Origin: Anastrepha obliqua
Lineage: Eukaryota; Arthropoda; Insecta; Diptera; Tephritidae
Reading direction: 5' to 3'
DNA length: 64,000 nucleotides
Assembly: GCF_027943255.1 (NCBI RefSeq)
Contig: NC_072893.1
Location: 28,976,001-29,040,000 of the forward strand
The position numbers were made by a program, and so were the translations under genes. Positions 22,895 through 35,197 of this stretch are shown here, one piece after another. Numbering within the stretch: position 1 is the first letter of the stretch; each line of letters begins with the position of its first letter. The notes beneath the pieces were generated by a model, which did no database searches, was not told the DNA's origin, and saw only the letters and a list, made by a program, of their open reading frames with translations.

Positions 22895-23410
22895 TCAGTT
22901 AATGAGCTCAGCATTTATTATGAGCCAACTGACCCTGCGCAAAAAAGGCATCGTATGGACTTTCACCAGACATCTTGAGGTCTTGGACTTCGCCGATGAC
23001 ATCTGACTCCTCCCTCACAAACTCTCTGACATGCAAGCGAAGGTGGACAGACTAGTCGCGCTGGCACGTATTGTCGGACTGGATCGGTCAACATCGCCAA
23101 GATCAAGGCTTTGAGAGTTAATCACATAACGCAAGGCAGATATTGGTTGACGGATGCCCGGTGGAGTTCGTCGAAAGCCAGATAGCATCACGAGAATGGC
23201 ACTGGACTGGAACTGGACTGGTCGCGGTCGACTAAAAAACACTTGGAGAAGGTCGATGTTGCGCGAACTAGCAGATGCCGACATTTCATGGGACGGTACA
23301 AAAACAACAGCACAGAACCGTGTACGATGGAAGAGTATTTTCGATGCCTTATGCTCCCGAGAGGAGGGAACAAGGGTGGAAAAAGGTAACCTGCTTCGGC
23401 ATCAGTGACT
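22895..23410 (+). mobile_element. Non-LTR retrotransposon fragment (RT C-terminal part)
   Basis: In the frames used, LEVLDFADDI is the reverse-transcriptase active-site motif (FADD) at about 22978-23010, followed by a stop, then QAKVDRLVALARIVGL, and after a frameshift RRKPDSITRMALDWNWTGRG, NTWRRSMLRELADADISWDG and NRVRWKSIFDALCSREEG. A piece is missing between the template-binding part and the C-terminal tail. The ending matches another fragment at 58310-58390. No full ORF. Confidence 0.8.
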
Positions 23411-23701
23411 TCCTTTTCGTTCGCTTCTAAATACTTCCTTTTCACGTTGATTTGGGCACCAGGTCACAGTGATATTAAAGTCGATTTTATATTTGCGAGT
23501 AAATATCTTTGATTTGAGAGGATGTAGAGGAGGCTGCTTTAGTTAACTGCGTTGCACTCTTGGCCAGTTCGTTCTCATGTTAGCTTATCAAGCGTTGTGC
23601 CTTCTCAAGGATATGTAAAGTTGCTAAGCAATTCAAGTTGCTGGAGTCGGCCGGATTAGGTCTTCAGACGAATCACATTCCATCTCCTTCATATGATAGT
23701 A

Positions 23702-24566
23702 AAGGGTGATCACATTAGAGGTGTCGGTTTTTAAATTGAAAAAAAAAAAACAACGAAAATTCTTAAATAAATTTTGTGTACAACCATTTATGACATTTAT
23801 TCTTTAAAGATAATCGCTAAATGTTGGTGGCAACTGCGCCCTAATTCGGTCATCCGCAAACACCAACATTGAATGACTCGCCAGAGGACCTCAGTCGGTC
23901 GGTATCTCGTGAATTACTTTAGTAATTTTGGCTTCCAATGCTTCAATCGCAGCTGGTTTATCCGCAAAGCTTTCAGACTTTACATACCCCCACAAATAAA
24001 AATCCAAATTCACGATTTTGGTGGCCAATCCACTTGTCCGAGACGAGAGATAAATTGCTCGCTCACCGAAACGACGACGCTTTTGGAGCATGTAGCGCTG
24101 TCTTGTTGGACCCAAATGTTGTTGAGATCATGGGCTTCAATTTTCGGCATAAAAAATCGTTTATTATGGCGCGCTAGCGTTCGCCATTCACTGTTACATT
24201 GGCGCCAGCCTCGTCTTTGAAGAAATATTGGCCGCTGATTACTACAGCCCATAGGCCGCACCAGATGGTTGTTTTCAATGGATGTAAAGGCTGTTCTTGA
24301 ATGGCTTCGTGTTGCTCTTCAGCCCGAATACGGAAATTGTGTTTATTGACGTAGCCATTAAGCCAAAAATGGGCCTCATCGCCATACACCATAAGTCGGC
24401 CTGAACGCGCAATGAACACTTTTCACAGAACATCGATTTTCGTAACATAATTTTATGATTTCTAAACGAATACTAAAAACAATTCTATATTTCGTTCGAC
24501 AGTAGTCACGCGTGACCTGTCAAAAAAAAACCTATTGGAAAAAGTACTTCCAATCTGATCGCCCTT
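23702..24566 (-). mobile_element. DD41D mariner-like element, internally deleted
   Basis: Bounded by TA (23700-23701; 24567-24568) and inverted ends AAGGGTGATCACATTAGAGG and AAGGGCGATCAGATTGGAAG. Transposase on the minus strand: an HTH start frayed by frameshifts (about 24480-24400), then GDEAHFWLNGYVNKHNFRIR, CGLWAVVISGQYFFKDEAG, WVQQDSATCSKSVV, VDWPPKS and YLWGYVKSESFADKP. Coding jumps from the HTH region to the first catalytic Asp, so the middle of the N-terminal half is deleted. The frames are broken and the third-Asp block is damaged. Confidence 0.85.
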
Positions 24567-24568
24567 TA

Positions 24569-24725
24569 TTTCTGGCATGAAAAAAGCTGCCCATAAAAAA
24601 CCATCTGCCGTTCAGAGATGGCATAAAACTGTAGGTCCCTCCATCAAGATGGAAAAACATCAAGACGTACAATACAAATAGAAGGAGGAGCTCGACCAAA
24701 CAACGAACCAAGGAGTTGGGATGCA
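24569..24725 (+). mobile_element. SINE, 5'-truncated copy
   Basis: Body and 3' part of the tRNA-derived SINE: TTCTGGCATGAAAAAAGCTG, CCATCTGCCGTTCAGAGATG, CTGTAGGTCCCTCCATC and CAAGACGTACAATACAAATAG. No tRNA-like head and no CGCGCCAATTA tail. It directly follows the DD41D element. Confidence 0.65.
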
Positions 24726-24729
24726 AAAA

Positions 24730-27000
24730 TTTGTGAAATTTTTCTAATTTGCGTATAAAATTTCAGAATTGAATTTACATGGGCTTTGTTAGACAATGAC
24801 CCATACTTTTATGAGAAAATAAGGAACATTAACCGCAAAGAAGCAGAATAGCAAAACTGTAAAAATGTTTTGTGTAGCGGGTTGTAACTGTATTTCTACT
24901 CTAAATTAACCACAAATCATTGTTCAGAAGCAGGGTCAATAAAGCCCATGTCATACTATACTTTTTTTTTTAATCGAACTGAAAACGAGGAACATCCAAG
25001 ACCTGGCCTGAATGGTATTCGTGTTGCTCCCTCATTGGTCTTATTGCGCTAGCCTCAGCTAAAATTCTTAGAATTTGCCAATTGTATTTTAAGTTCAGTA
25101 CATTTTGTGACCGTTTTATTAAACGTAGGCCTACGAGTAAAAAGAGAAATACCCACAAATATCTATTACGTTTGCTGAACACTGATTTCGGGATCCCAAA
25201 TTCCGTGCCGAAATAAAATTTTATGAATTATTAAAAAAAGTAAATTACCTAAAAATTTTTTTTAATCAATGCGTGTTCTGAGAATTCGCTATTTGTTCCG
25301 CTTTTGACTACAGCCAAATTATCGGAGTTGTAAGCGTAAAAAAAAGAAATATAAAGTAAATATCTATTACGGGAACTGTTTCTAATTTCGGAACCCCGAG
25401 TTGAATCACGAAATTAATTAATAACTGTTTTTAGAAGGGATACAATAGAAATAAATATAAAAAAAATGTATATATTGTTTATTAGTACTTAAACTTTATA
25501 AAAAGATTTATTTTCATTTTTCTTTACAAAAATTAATATATAAAAAATCACGTGACCCAAAGTACAATGAAAAAGAAGTTGCTCCACGGTCTGCGTCATT
25601 TCTCCTTGAAATGTTGATGGATCTGTAAAAAGTAAACAAAAAGAATTAAAAAAATATATAAAAATTTGGCAGTTAACGGCATTTTAAAAAAAGTACAACT
25701 ACAATAAAGCTTATAAGGTGTTTTAAAACTGCAGCTTCTAACTAATATACTTCTAACCTTTAATTCCCCTTCCCTTCTCCCATGCTCACCATCTTTCTCT
25801 TTTTCTCACTTAGTATTCTAAGTTTTAGACTATAAGTTTAATAGTTAAAATAGTTTTAAAATTTAAGTAGCATTTTTATGTATACCATCCTCGTATTCTA
25901 GAATTATAAGAAGATGTACTACCACAAGACTTTGTCTTTGAAAAGTATTAAAAACTGTATGAGTTATCATGCAGACCGTGCCGGAAAAAGTAGTTTCACG
26001 AAAAACGAGTTTAAAATTTCAAGTCCTCAAACGAAGGACAGCTCCCTGTGCGCATCAAACTCTCGTCGGGCAGTCACATTTTCTACCATAACTTTGTGTC
26101 TATGGGGAATGTTTGCAACCGATTTCCTCAGAAATACGCCTAAAGCTATAAAGAATAATAATATGTTAAAAAAATCGGGTTTTTCTTTTAATTCTGGACG
26201 TATGTAACTCCTTAACCGAACTGAAAGATTTTTAAATAAGCCGGTTTTATTTTGAAATTGAAAAAAAAGAAAATTTAAGGGGTTATAATACACTTTTTTT
26301 TGAGAATTTTTTACAAAGAATGATTTTATTAAACAAATAAAATTTTTTATTATTCAAATCATGTCTACTTTAAAGTTAATTATAGCACGTAAGTTAGTGA
26401 AAATATTGAAGTGCACGGCTACTGCAGCTGATCTCCCAAGCGTCCCCCAAAAAAAGCGTTCGGCGGTTCACAAAATATCTCCGGTTTGGATTCTCTGAAA
26501 TCCAAAAACCAATTAGATTCTTTTTGTGGATAGATAAAGATAGGTTCGAAGGAATAGTCAAAATTTTAACTTTTGATAAAATGGCAGCTATAGGAAAAAA
26601 AATCGAATTTTCTCCAAAAATTCCTAAAAAAATAGAAAAAATCATCAGAACTCTTATTTCTTCAATTAATACCTGGAGAATATATCTGAGAAGATTGTGT
26701 TAAAATTTCAAGACGATCGGTTCAGCCGTTTTTGAGAAATCGTGTCCACCGACTTCGAAAACACGGTTTTGAGAAAAACGCGTTTAAAGTTTGAAAAGCA
26801 CTTTACATAGGGTAAAACATCTCTGAAACGCCTTTTCAAATTTTGCTTGTAACTTATACTAATATTCACAGGAACGATGTTAAAATTTCTGTGTGTATTC
26901 TTAAATATATGTACATTAAGAAAAAAAATAAAAAAAAATAAATTTTTTGAAAATTCTAGCTATATGCATCCATACCCAGGTGTATTTCTTATATCGCTTA
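24730..27000. other. NFAT intron 1, no gene
   Basis: AT-rich intron sequence. The part from about 26270 to 26800 shares motif style with the MITE that follows (for example GAAAAACGCGTTTAAAGTTTG near 26775 against GAGAAAAACGCTTTCAAAGT in the 40813 element), so it may be an older relative. The 97-codon ORF at 25914-26207 has no recognisable domain. Confidence 0.4.
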
Positions 27001-27001
27001 A

Positions 27002-27732
27002 GGGGGGGGTAGGGTCACAAAATCGAAATTTTTTTCTTCACTCATCTTATAGTAAATCATTTGAAGAATGTTGTGTCAAAATTTTAGGTGGATCGGAGCA
27101 GAACTCTCAAAGTTATAGCCTTTGTAGGCACTCTACCTCGAATGCGGAGCATAGATAATTTTTCAGAGTCATTTTTTCAAACGCGTTTTTCCCGAAACGA
27201 CTTCTTAAAAGTCGGTGCCAATCACAACTCCGAAACTATTCAACCGATTCTTTTCAAATTTGGCACACGTTTTCTAAATCAAAAATACCTCCCCCCCCAC
27301 ACTGTTTTTTTTTTATTTTTTTTTTTTTTTAAGGTTGTTTTTCACTTACAAATATGGCGAAATTTTTCGCCAAAAATGCTCGTTTTACGTTTTTTTGCCA
27401 CCAAAACTACAAAAATGAAAAAAAAAAAATTTTATTCATGTGGGGGGGAGCATTACGTCATACTTTAACTGAAAAATTCGACTTTTTTGGTTTCAGATGA
27501 TTCTACGACGAATGCCGATTGGCACCGCAGAGCACCTCTCGAAAAACATATCTCCAAAAAAACTCTGTCATGGGCTTATTTGGCAATATTTTATTATTAA
27601 TATTTTTTAAAAACTTATTGAAAAGATGTACAATAACATGCAACTGATTTTATTAAAGTATCTTAAGCCATATTTCTGTAAAAAATTCCAAAAAAAAGTG
27701 TTTTTTTTTTAGCGCTAAACCCTACCACCCCC
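27002..27732. mobile_element. TTAA-flanked MITE with G-run ends, member 2
   Basis: TTAA at 26998-27001 and 27733-27736 flank a 731-bp unit with inverted ends GGGGGGGGTAGGGTCAC and GGGGGTGGTAGGGTTTAGCG. Internal sequence is A/T-run rich, with no convincing coding. Confidence 0.65.
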
Positions 27733-27739
27733 TTAAGTA

Positions 27740-29490
27740 TTTATGCCATCACCTTAGTGATTTTTGCCCACTTCTTCGCGTAGTTGTGCCCTTATTTCGT
27801 CAATAAAACATTTTCTCAAATAAAAAAATTGGTTTGCACAGCATTCTGATTTTCTACACGTCAAAAAACAGAAAAAGCAAAAATCATTCCGGGATCCCGG
27901 TATTGACACCCCAAAAAGCCATTGCCTACTTTCAGTTACTCTATTGACTTTTATCAGCTTAGGAGTTTCTTGGAAACCATGAAGATATCACGTGCGGTTG
28001 GTTGGTTGAGTTTTTGGGCAAGAAAAACTTTAAGTTTATCTAATATACTAATTATGCAAATGATGGTAATAAGTCGCATATTAGCGTACAATCAACGTTA
28101 GATGGTTCGAGCGATATTGACGAGCCTTTTTTCGTGAGTATAAGTCTGAGTACGTATGCGTGTTGTTGTTGCTGGCGCCAGAATATGATTAGTAATATTA
28201 ATTCGCATTGAATATCAAGTGTGGGCCAAGCCAATCTAATCGAAATCACAACTGAACAGACAGAGTGAACTCATTGACGATGGCTAATATGCTGATAAGC
28301 TTTTAACACATTAACATGCAAACACTCCAAATCTATAAAAGCGTGCATGTATACGAGTACATAGTAGGTGATTACGTACATACATACATACATACATACT
28401 TATTAACAAACTCTATATCACCGGAGAGAGATAAAGCGCACTTTGCGATTGCCAAAAATTTCAAGAAATTGTAGAAAAAATTACTATAGCAGAAATTGAT
28501 TTATAATTGTAAAGGAGCAATCAAAAAAAAAATTGTTTTTGTTTTGTTTTGAACTATTTGCTTATTCCAGATTTCTTAGAAATTCTCTGCTTTACCGTTT
28601 TATGTTTGTAGGTTTCCCATGAAATATGTTTTGACACCACTACCTGTTAAGGGGCAGACCGTTATTAATAGACAACTTTTCCAACATTTTAATATTACAT
28701 TTCCCCTCTGAGAATGTGGATTCGTACACACAACAGTGCTCGGTTTAACATAGCATCCGACATGCCTTGCTCAATCATTCGGGACAACGGCGTCTGCTAG
28801 AAATAACATACAATTGTTAATTATTTATTGGAACAAAAAATTGATTTACGTTTGCGATTAAATAGCAGAACTTGACAACAACTAACAAATATTGTACAAT
28901 ACACAGGCGCAAATGGTTATACTAATGTATTCGTTTAATGTGTAGCGTTGTGTTTAAGTACAATAAATACAAAATTTTATATGAGTATTTATCTAAATTT
29001 TTATTTTGTCTAACTTTTGCGTTCTACTTCTTTAGATTTTTTAGCATTTCCCGCGATTTTTTGTATCGTTTTCTTTGATGTCTGCATTTTTTTCAAATCA
29101 TAGCCCATCTTCGCACCTGTATTTGTTGCTTTTTCTGCATGCTTTGTTTTCTTTTTGCTAGGATGTTTATTATTTTATATCCTTTAATGAGTGAAATTCC
29201 ACTCGTGAAATTTTCGTAGTGAACATTATTTTGATAACTAAACTAAGAAATTGAAAAGTCTATACATATTGTAAACAGTAGTTGTAGGCATGTGCTTATA
29301 CTTACGTAATTAGCCCTTGAGACTTATTTAGTAAGCTTTCGTTGTAATTAGACCTTAAGACTCGTTGATGGTAGCGTTTGGTACGATATGCCGTTTTGCA
29401 TAAATAAAGATTCATTCAATTTATCGCGTAAGACGAATACGGTGCTATCGTCATATTTAATAAGACATATATTATAAGATTTAAATTAAA
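27740..29490. other. NFAT intron 1, no gene
   Basis: It contains a (CATA)n microsatellite at about 28376-28400 and a polyadenylation-like AATAAAG near 29404, but no ORF with a family motif. Terminal repeats were not found. Confidence 0.35.
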
Positions 29491-29790
29491 TTAAAAAAAA
29501 AAAGATTAGACAAATTTAAAATTTTTTTTGTTAAATGTTTTTTTTTTAATTTTAAATTTTTGTTGGAACATTTTTTTTGAAAAATTTTAAATTTTGTTGT
29601 AAAATTTTTTTGGAAAAATTTTAAATTTTTGTTGTAAAATATTATATGTTTTGAAAAATTTTAAGTTTTTCTTGTAAAATTGTTTTTGAAAAATTTTAAA
29701 TTTTTGTTGTAAATTTTTTTTTTTTTATTTTAAATTTTTGTTGAAAAATTTGAAATTTTTGTTTAAAATTTTTTTTCTTGTGCAAGGGAG
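29490..29790. repeat. AT-rich imperfect repeat
   Basis: About nine imperfect units of TTTTAAATTTTTGTTGTAAAA type, period near 35-40 bp, differing in T-run length. No ORF of interest. Confidence 0.6.
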
Positions 29791-31167
29791 TTTGAGAATT
29801 TGAAATAACTTTGATAGCTAAAGGCTCGCCTTTCGTTTGAGCAAAGTTGAGAAAATCGAATATCGAATAATCAGCCGAAACGGTGATGGTGACTGGGAAG
29901 CCACGCCACCCGGATTTATATCCGTTCACTCCAGCAGCATTCCCCGTACATGTATGGGGAATGTTTATGTTACTACAACAACAACTGCTAAGCCGCTATT
30001 TTACTCTGTTAAACGGGTTTTTTGTGGGATATTGCTTGAGATAAATGTTACGCCAACATTACAGAGACGATCCACGTGGTGAAACTTGAAATCGAAGCTG
30101 CCATTTGTGAGATAATAAAAGCCGAATGTCGCGTAAATGCACTGGAAAATTAGATGGAGAGAATGAATGGGATACTGTAAAGTCAGCCATGGATGTAATT
30201 TGAATGAATTTTTGTTCCATGTTTAATCGCTATTTTTAATCTTTTGCATGCGGTTTAAATTAAATTTCAAATACTAGATTAACCACCCTGTAGTAGAAAA
30301 ATTAGGGTTGTACTCCGATCGGAGACTCCTTCTATTCATTTTAAAATTTGCGATAAATATGAACCGCTCTAGTCCATATTTGTATCTAGGTTAGGTTAGG
30401 TTTACTGGTTGTCTAGAGAGAGGGCACACTTGGCCAAAGAAATCAAATTCGTCCTTTGTGATATCATTACGCAGAGAAAATAAGGAGGAGGGAACGAATA
30501 GGGCAGACAGAAAGGGGGATATGTGGATGACAACCAGACGATGACTGAGCTACATTTGTTCTAACCGCTTCATGCTGCTGATGCAGTTCGTCAGGTGGCT
30601 AATATTAAAGCCTACTATGTGCAGGCGTAGCAAAGAAATGGGAGAAAAAAAGCCCAAACCTTAGCACCACGAAAGCAGGAAAGCTAACGAGTTGAGAGGT
30701 GCTGAGAATTTGTATCCAGTACCTGCTTTTTTGTTTTAATATTTGCTTCTGTCTTTGTCTTCTTCATAGATTCTTCTTAATCCTGCTTGTACGGTGACGA
30801 TGAACTTAGTTCTGATTATTCGTTCGCAGTTTGAAGTTCTCTTGGTACACAAACCGGACGTAAAGGTTTCGTAGGAAATGGGTTTCGGAGATTAACTCGA
30901 TTTTGAAGCCATTATTATCTTTGAAAAAAAATTAATTAATACACAGTTCATATTATCAACATCTTAATGGGTTGCACATTTATATGAATCGTGATCTGCT
31001 AAAATATGTGCGAAATGAAGTCAGAAGACACTTGAGTCACCATTTGATAGTATACTCGTACACTTGAGCCACTTCCTATATTTACTTATAAGTGAATTAG
31101 TACAAATTTGCTAATGCATTTAAGTCTACGATTTTTGTTGTTTTTTTCCCCTTTGATTTAATTTTAT
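29791..31167. other. NFAT intron 1; possible LINE 3' UTR remnant at 30385-30720
   Basis: A GGTTAGGTTAGGTT motif at 30390-30404, then purine-rich sequence (TCTAGAGAGAGGGCACACTT), resembles the start of the minus-strand LINE 3' UTR at 59176, but no coding is attached. An isolated TTAACCACCCTGTA at about 30283 looks like a lone mariner-type terminus. Nothing else is recognised. Confidence 0.3.
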
Positions 31168-33211
31168 AATTGAAGCGGAGCCGCGAATAACGTCTTAAAA
31201 GCCATTTTTTGCAAAACGTGTTTTTTTTTGCAAATTTTTGTTACTATTATTCTCTTGCATCTCTAAAGCATCAAATAAGTTAAAATTTCGGGCCATAAGG
31301 CAATTTAAAAGCAATTAGAAGTCAGTCCGTGGAAGAACGTTGTAAGTTACACGCAAAATGATACGATCGCAATTGTCGAAGGTAATTGATAAGTGTAACA
31401 GGGGTACAAAACGGAAATATAATGTTAAAAAGTGGAGTGATAATAAAAACAAAAAGCTTAGAAATATTCTAAATGCAAATATAACAAGGGAAAACAAGTG
31501 TATCCCTCAAAAAAAAAAAAACGCCCCAGAACAAGTAATGTGGAAAAACGTTTTAAGTGTACTTGCTGTAATTTTAATTTATTTATTGTTTTTATTAAGG
31601 TTTGTGATTGTCGTTGCTATTTCAATTGCGAAAAATTTAGTGTTAGTCTAATAAAGGACTATTTTGTCAAATTCTATGAATAAAATTATAATGACGGTTT
31701 TTTTTATCGTCTTTGATCGAATTGAGTGAGCCTCGAAGAAGAAGAGTTAAAAACGCAATTTCATATTGTACCGTCACCGTAAACTACTTTTTGCAAAACT
31801 ATGTACTTCGAAAGGCATACATTAGTATAAGTGATGAGAAAAAAAGATCTCCTTGCAATGACGTTATACTTGCCTGAGAAGTACGCGGAGTTCTATAAAC
31901 TAGTATATAAACTTACACTTACACGATGGTTTTTCGCTCTATTTATGTAAAAGTGACCGTGAAAACATTCGGGAATTAATATTTAAAAAGAAGTAAACAA
32001 AAAAGATAGGTAGGAAAGTTATTGTGTAAAAGGGCTCAAAGCTAATATTCACAGTTTTTGGAATAATTTCATTTCTGTTTTGAACACATTTTTGTTTTGA
32101 TGCCGAAATAACGTTTTATATTAAATAAATAAACTGTAAGAATTGTATAATATACTCTTTATTTAAAAAACAAAAACAAATAAATACTTTTTTTTGCGAT
32201 AGTAACATTTTAAATGAGTTCCTCCGTATTGCTCAATGGAACAACGTTTTAAAAGCCATCAGGATAGATGTTGTGCATAGTGGAAAAACGTTTCAACTGC
32301 TGTCGCGCTTGGGATATGAAACGTTTTTCCACTGAAAAAAAATTTAAATTGACCGCTTACTTGTAATTCGAAATTAGAATTCCCAAATTTTTTTCGTATA
32401 AATTACACAGGCCAACAACCAAAAAACTTTGTCGATAATTTTAACTAAGGTTTTAAGGTTTTTTTATGCTGAAAACGAATATGACCTTGAAAATGCTCCA
32501 GCACGTCAGGATTTTTGGCAATTTGAGGTTAAAAAGTCAAAAAATGCAGATTTTGGCCATTTTTTTAATTTTTTTTGGGCAAGGTAAAGTTTTTTTTTAA
32601 TTTTCTACAACGGCATCGCAAAGTACTAGTCTTCAGCTTTAAAATCAATTTTTTTAAATATTTTTACGATTAATATAAAAAAAGTTATTCTATTTTGAAT
32701 TGGAGACTTTTAGATATGCAAATTCAACCTTTCTAACTCTCTAACGCCCCTGTAAAGAGCGAATTCAAAATAGTATAACTTTTTTTATATTAGTCGAAAA
32801 AATATAAATTTAAAAATGGATTTTAAAGCTGAAGACTAGTACTTTGCGATGCCGTTGTGGAAAATTAAAAAAAAACTTTACCTTGCCCAAAAAAAAATTT
32901 AAAAAAATGGCCAAAATCTGCATTTTTTGACTTTTTAACCTCAAATTGCCAAAAATCCTGACGTGCTGGAGCATTTTCATGGTCATATTCGTTGTCAGCA
33001 TAAAAAAACCTTGAAAAAACACCCATAGCCGTTTTAAAAGCTGTAAAAAAGCGAGATTTTGTTGGCCTGTGTTATTAATGTCATTGTTTTGGACAAGCCA
33101 AAAATACAGGAACAAAAAACAATCACAAATCCTCCAAAAACGTTTTTTTTTTTCTTTCCTGTAAAAAAACGATGTTGGCATTTACAACGTTATTCGCGGC
33201 TCGCTTCAATT
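31168..33211. mobile_element. Foldback-type element with nested inverted repeats
   Basis: The outer inverted ends read AATTGAAGCGGAGCCGCGAA (31168) and, inverted, AATTGAAGCGAGCCGCGAAT (33211), with homology over about 35 bp. Inside its right half are two arms of about 295 bp (32405-32702 and 32762-33072) around a 60-bp loop. Both arms carry CACAGGCCAACAA, TGCTCCAGCACGTCAGGATT and CTAGTCTTCAGCTTTAAAAT. No clear target duplication is visible at the outer ends. A 97-codon ORF at 31358-31651 lies in the left half (separate entry). Confidence 0.7.
31358..31651 (+). CDS. Orphan ORF in the foldback element, Lys-rich with one hydrophobic segment
   Basis: 97 codons beginning MIRSQLSKVIDKCNRGTKRK. Residues 1-60 are Lys/Asn-rich; residues 63-90 (VLSVLAVILIYLLFLLRFVI and on) form a possible membrane segment. 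I do not recognise a family. It overlaps an A-run at 31510-31521 and may be chance coding. It lies between the outer inverted repeats, so it would move with them if the element is real. Confidence 0.15.
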   Translation: MIRSQLSKVIDKCNRGTKRKYNVKKWSDNKNKKLRNILNANITRENKCIPQKKKNAPEQVMWKNVLSVLAVILIYLLFLLRFVIVVAISIAKNLVLV

Positions 33212-35190
33212 GTCTACTTATCCATAAAAGTCTGTTAAATAAATGGGAATAACTACGTATTTGGTTTAAATCATTTTCTAACAGTCGACCTGTTATTTAC
33301 AGACTTCTGTTATAGAATGAATGGTTTTTATTGTTTTTTGACTGGCATAAAAGAAGCGTCGAAGGTGAGTACTTCAAATCCAGGGTTGAGAGAGCACAAC
33401 AAGATTGCGCATACCGTTGCTCGGTTCTTAATACATTTCAGAGAAGTAGTTGTTGAGTAGTAGAGTTGGATTTTCAAGCTCTTTACTGAGATTTAGTTCC
33501 ATTGTTTTTTTTTTTCTCCGGATGACTGGACAAGCTATTCCCCTTACTCATAGTTCTTTGTTTTTGTAGGCAAATTTTTCATAACATTACATTACATACA
33601 TTTTACCAAAGCGATTCGAGCGAAATATGACATTTTATTATTTTGAGTTTAGTTTAGTTTTAGACTCTTACTCTAGACTACCGAGGCCTACCGACGCTAG
33701 ACTAGATGCTTAAAGTAACTTAGTCTTAACTTTTATTGTTGTTTAAAAAAGTTGGCTATTTTAGCGCTTTCCTGTAGGTTCTCTCCTGTAAGTCCTATAA
33801 AATGACGTCACTTCAAAATTACTCTAAAAACTCCTCTAAATTTTCACTTCTACCAGCTTTTATATGGAAATCCGATTCCCTTTTGAAATTTACCTATTTT
33901 GATTTTAGATTGGAATACGAGATTTCACATTTCGGAAAAAACCGACTTTTTAGTTTTCGATAAATCGATAGTTTTGTAAATAATACGAAACATCGCAGAT
34001 TAAATAATTACGCTTTCGATTTGGTTCATTGGTAATACAACTGATGCTAATCAGTATCGCATAAATTAATTGCTAGGCTGGCTGCGCATGGCCTTTTAAA
34101 ATAATCATTTGTTCGTGGTCACACTTCCAGCCAAAGCAGGAGACCACCAATGAGTTGAGTAGAATTTGATAACCTTTAATTTTTTTTAAGCTTAAAAATA
34201 TTTTATTTATTTTTATAATTTTAATGCTAAAATATGACCTATTTTAAAATAGAATAATTCAGATTAAAAATTCATATAAACTATAACTGGCTGTGCATTT
34301 TTCATCATCTTTCAACTGCAAATTATATTTTGCCTTTAATACATTTGCTTGTATGTATGTGTTTGAGTTCTTCTAAAGGCATTACTGATTCCTATCTCCT
34401 CTCTACGCAGATGAGTACATCATTGAATTTATACTTATATGTGTGTACATATTTGCACATACTTACACTTACATACATACACACATATATGTATGTGTAA
34501 AAGCACCCATTGGTTCGGTTCAATTATATTCGGATTTAATTTACAGCTAACAATCACTCACTTGCGATTCGAAAACAACAATTAATGCCGATTATAGCTG
34601 TAAAATTACGAATACATCAAATATACGTAGGCATAATCATAATAAATAATCTTCGCTAATAACAATAGTGCACATTTTAATTAACATTATTTACAAGTGC
34701 ATGTTAATATATTTACAATCAGCGGCATACGTACATTAGGGCTGTTCGATGTGTGTATGGGAGAAAAATCGTTTGTAATCGCATAGAAAAAAATTAGTTT
34801 AGTGAAGTATTCTTCTGAGCGGCGCGAATTTTATACAGACATACCATACACCTGTGTGCAAAATAATGGGAGCGCGACGAATTGTTAATTTTTTTTGTAT
34901 AAAAAAAAAGGTTTTGTATAAAATAAAAAATAAAAAAATAAAAATTGTGTATAAAATTAAAGCAAAACATTTTGTATATAATAAAAAATAAAAAAATTGT
35001 GTATAAATGTATAATATTAAAAACAAAAAAATTGTTTTGGATACAGTTTAAAAAAATTTTTTTTGTATAATTTAAAAATTTTGTTTTTTTGTATAAGATT
35101 AAAAAAAAAAATGGTTTTGCATTCTGCAATAAAAAGAACCTTTGTACGAAATTCACAAAAAATTTACAAATTAAAAACAAACCATGCAAA
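33212..35190. other. NFAT intron 1, no gene
   Basis: AT-rich, with CATACATACACACATATATG-type microsatellite at 34440-34500 and T/A-run blocks at 34880-35110. The long minus ORF at 34794-35189 is a Phe/Ile/Leu/Tyr translation of A/T runs, not a gene. CTGTGTGCAAAATAATGGGA near 34852 resembles a Tc1-type terminus, with no partner. Confidence 0.4.
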
Positions 35191-35197
35191 AAACATA

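Noticed and set aside
28640..29470. Possible solo LTR (starts like TGTTAAGGGG; AATAAAG near 29404)
   Set aside because: No matching TG..CA ends, no second LTR, no primer-binding site or flanking duplication could be read.
34794..35189. 131-codon minus ORF with hydrophobic runs
   Set aside because: It is a translation of A/T-run DNA (Phe, Ile, Leu, Tyr, Asn, Lys) with no domain. Not a membrane protein gene.
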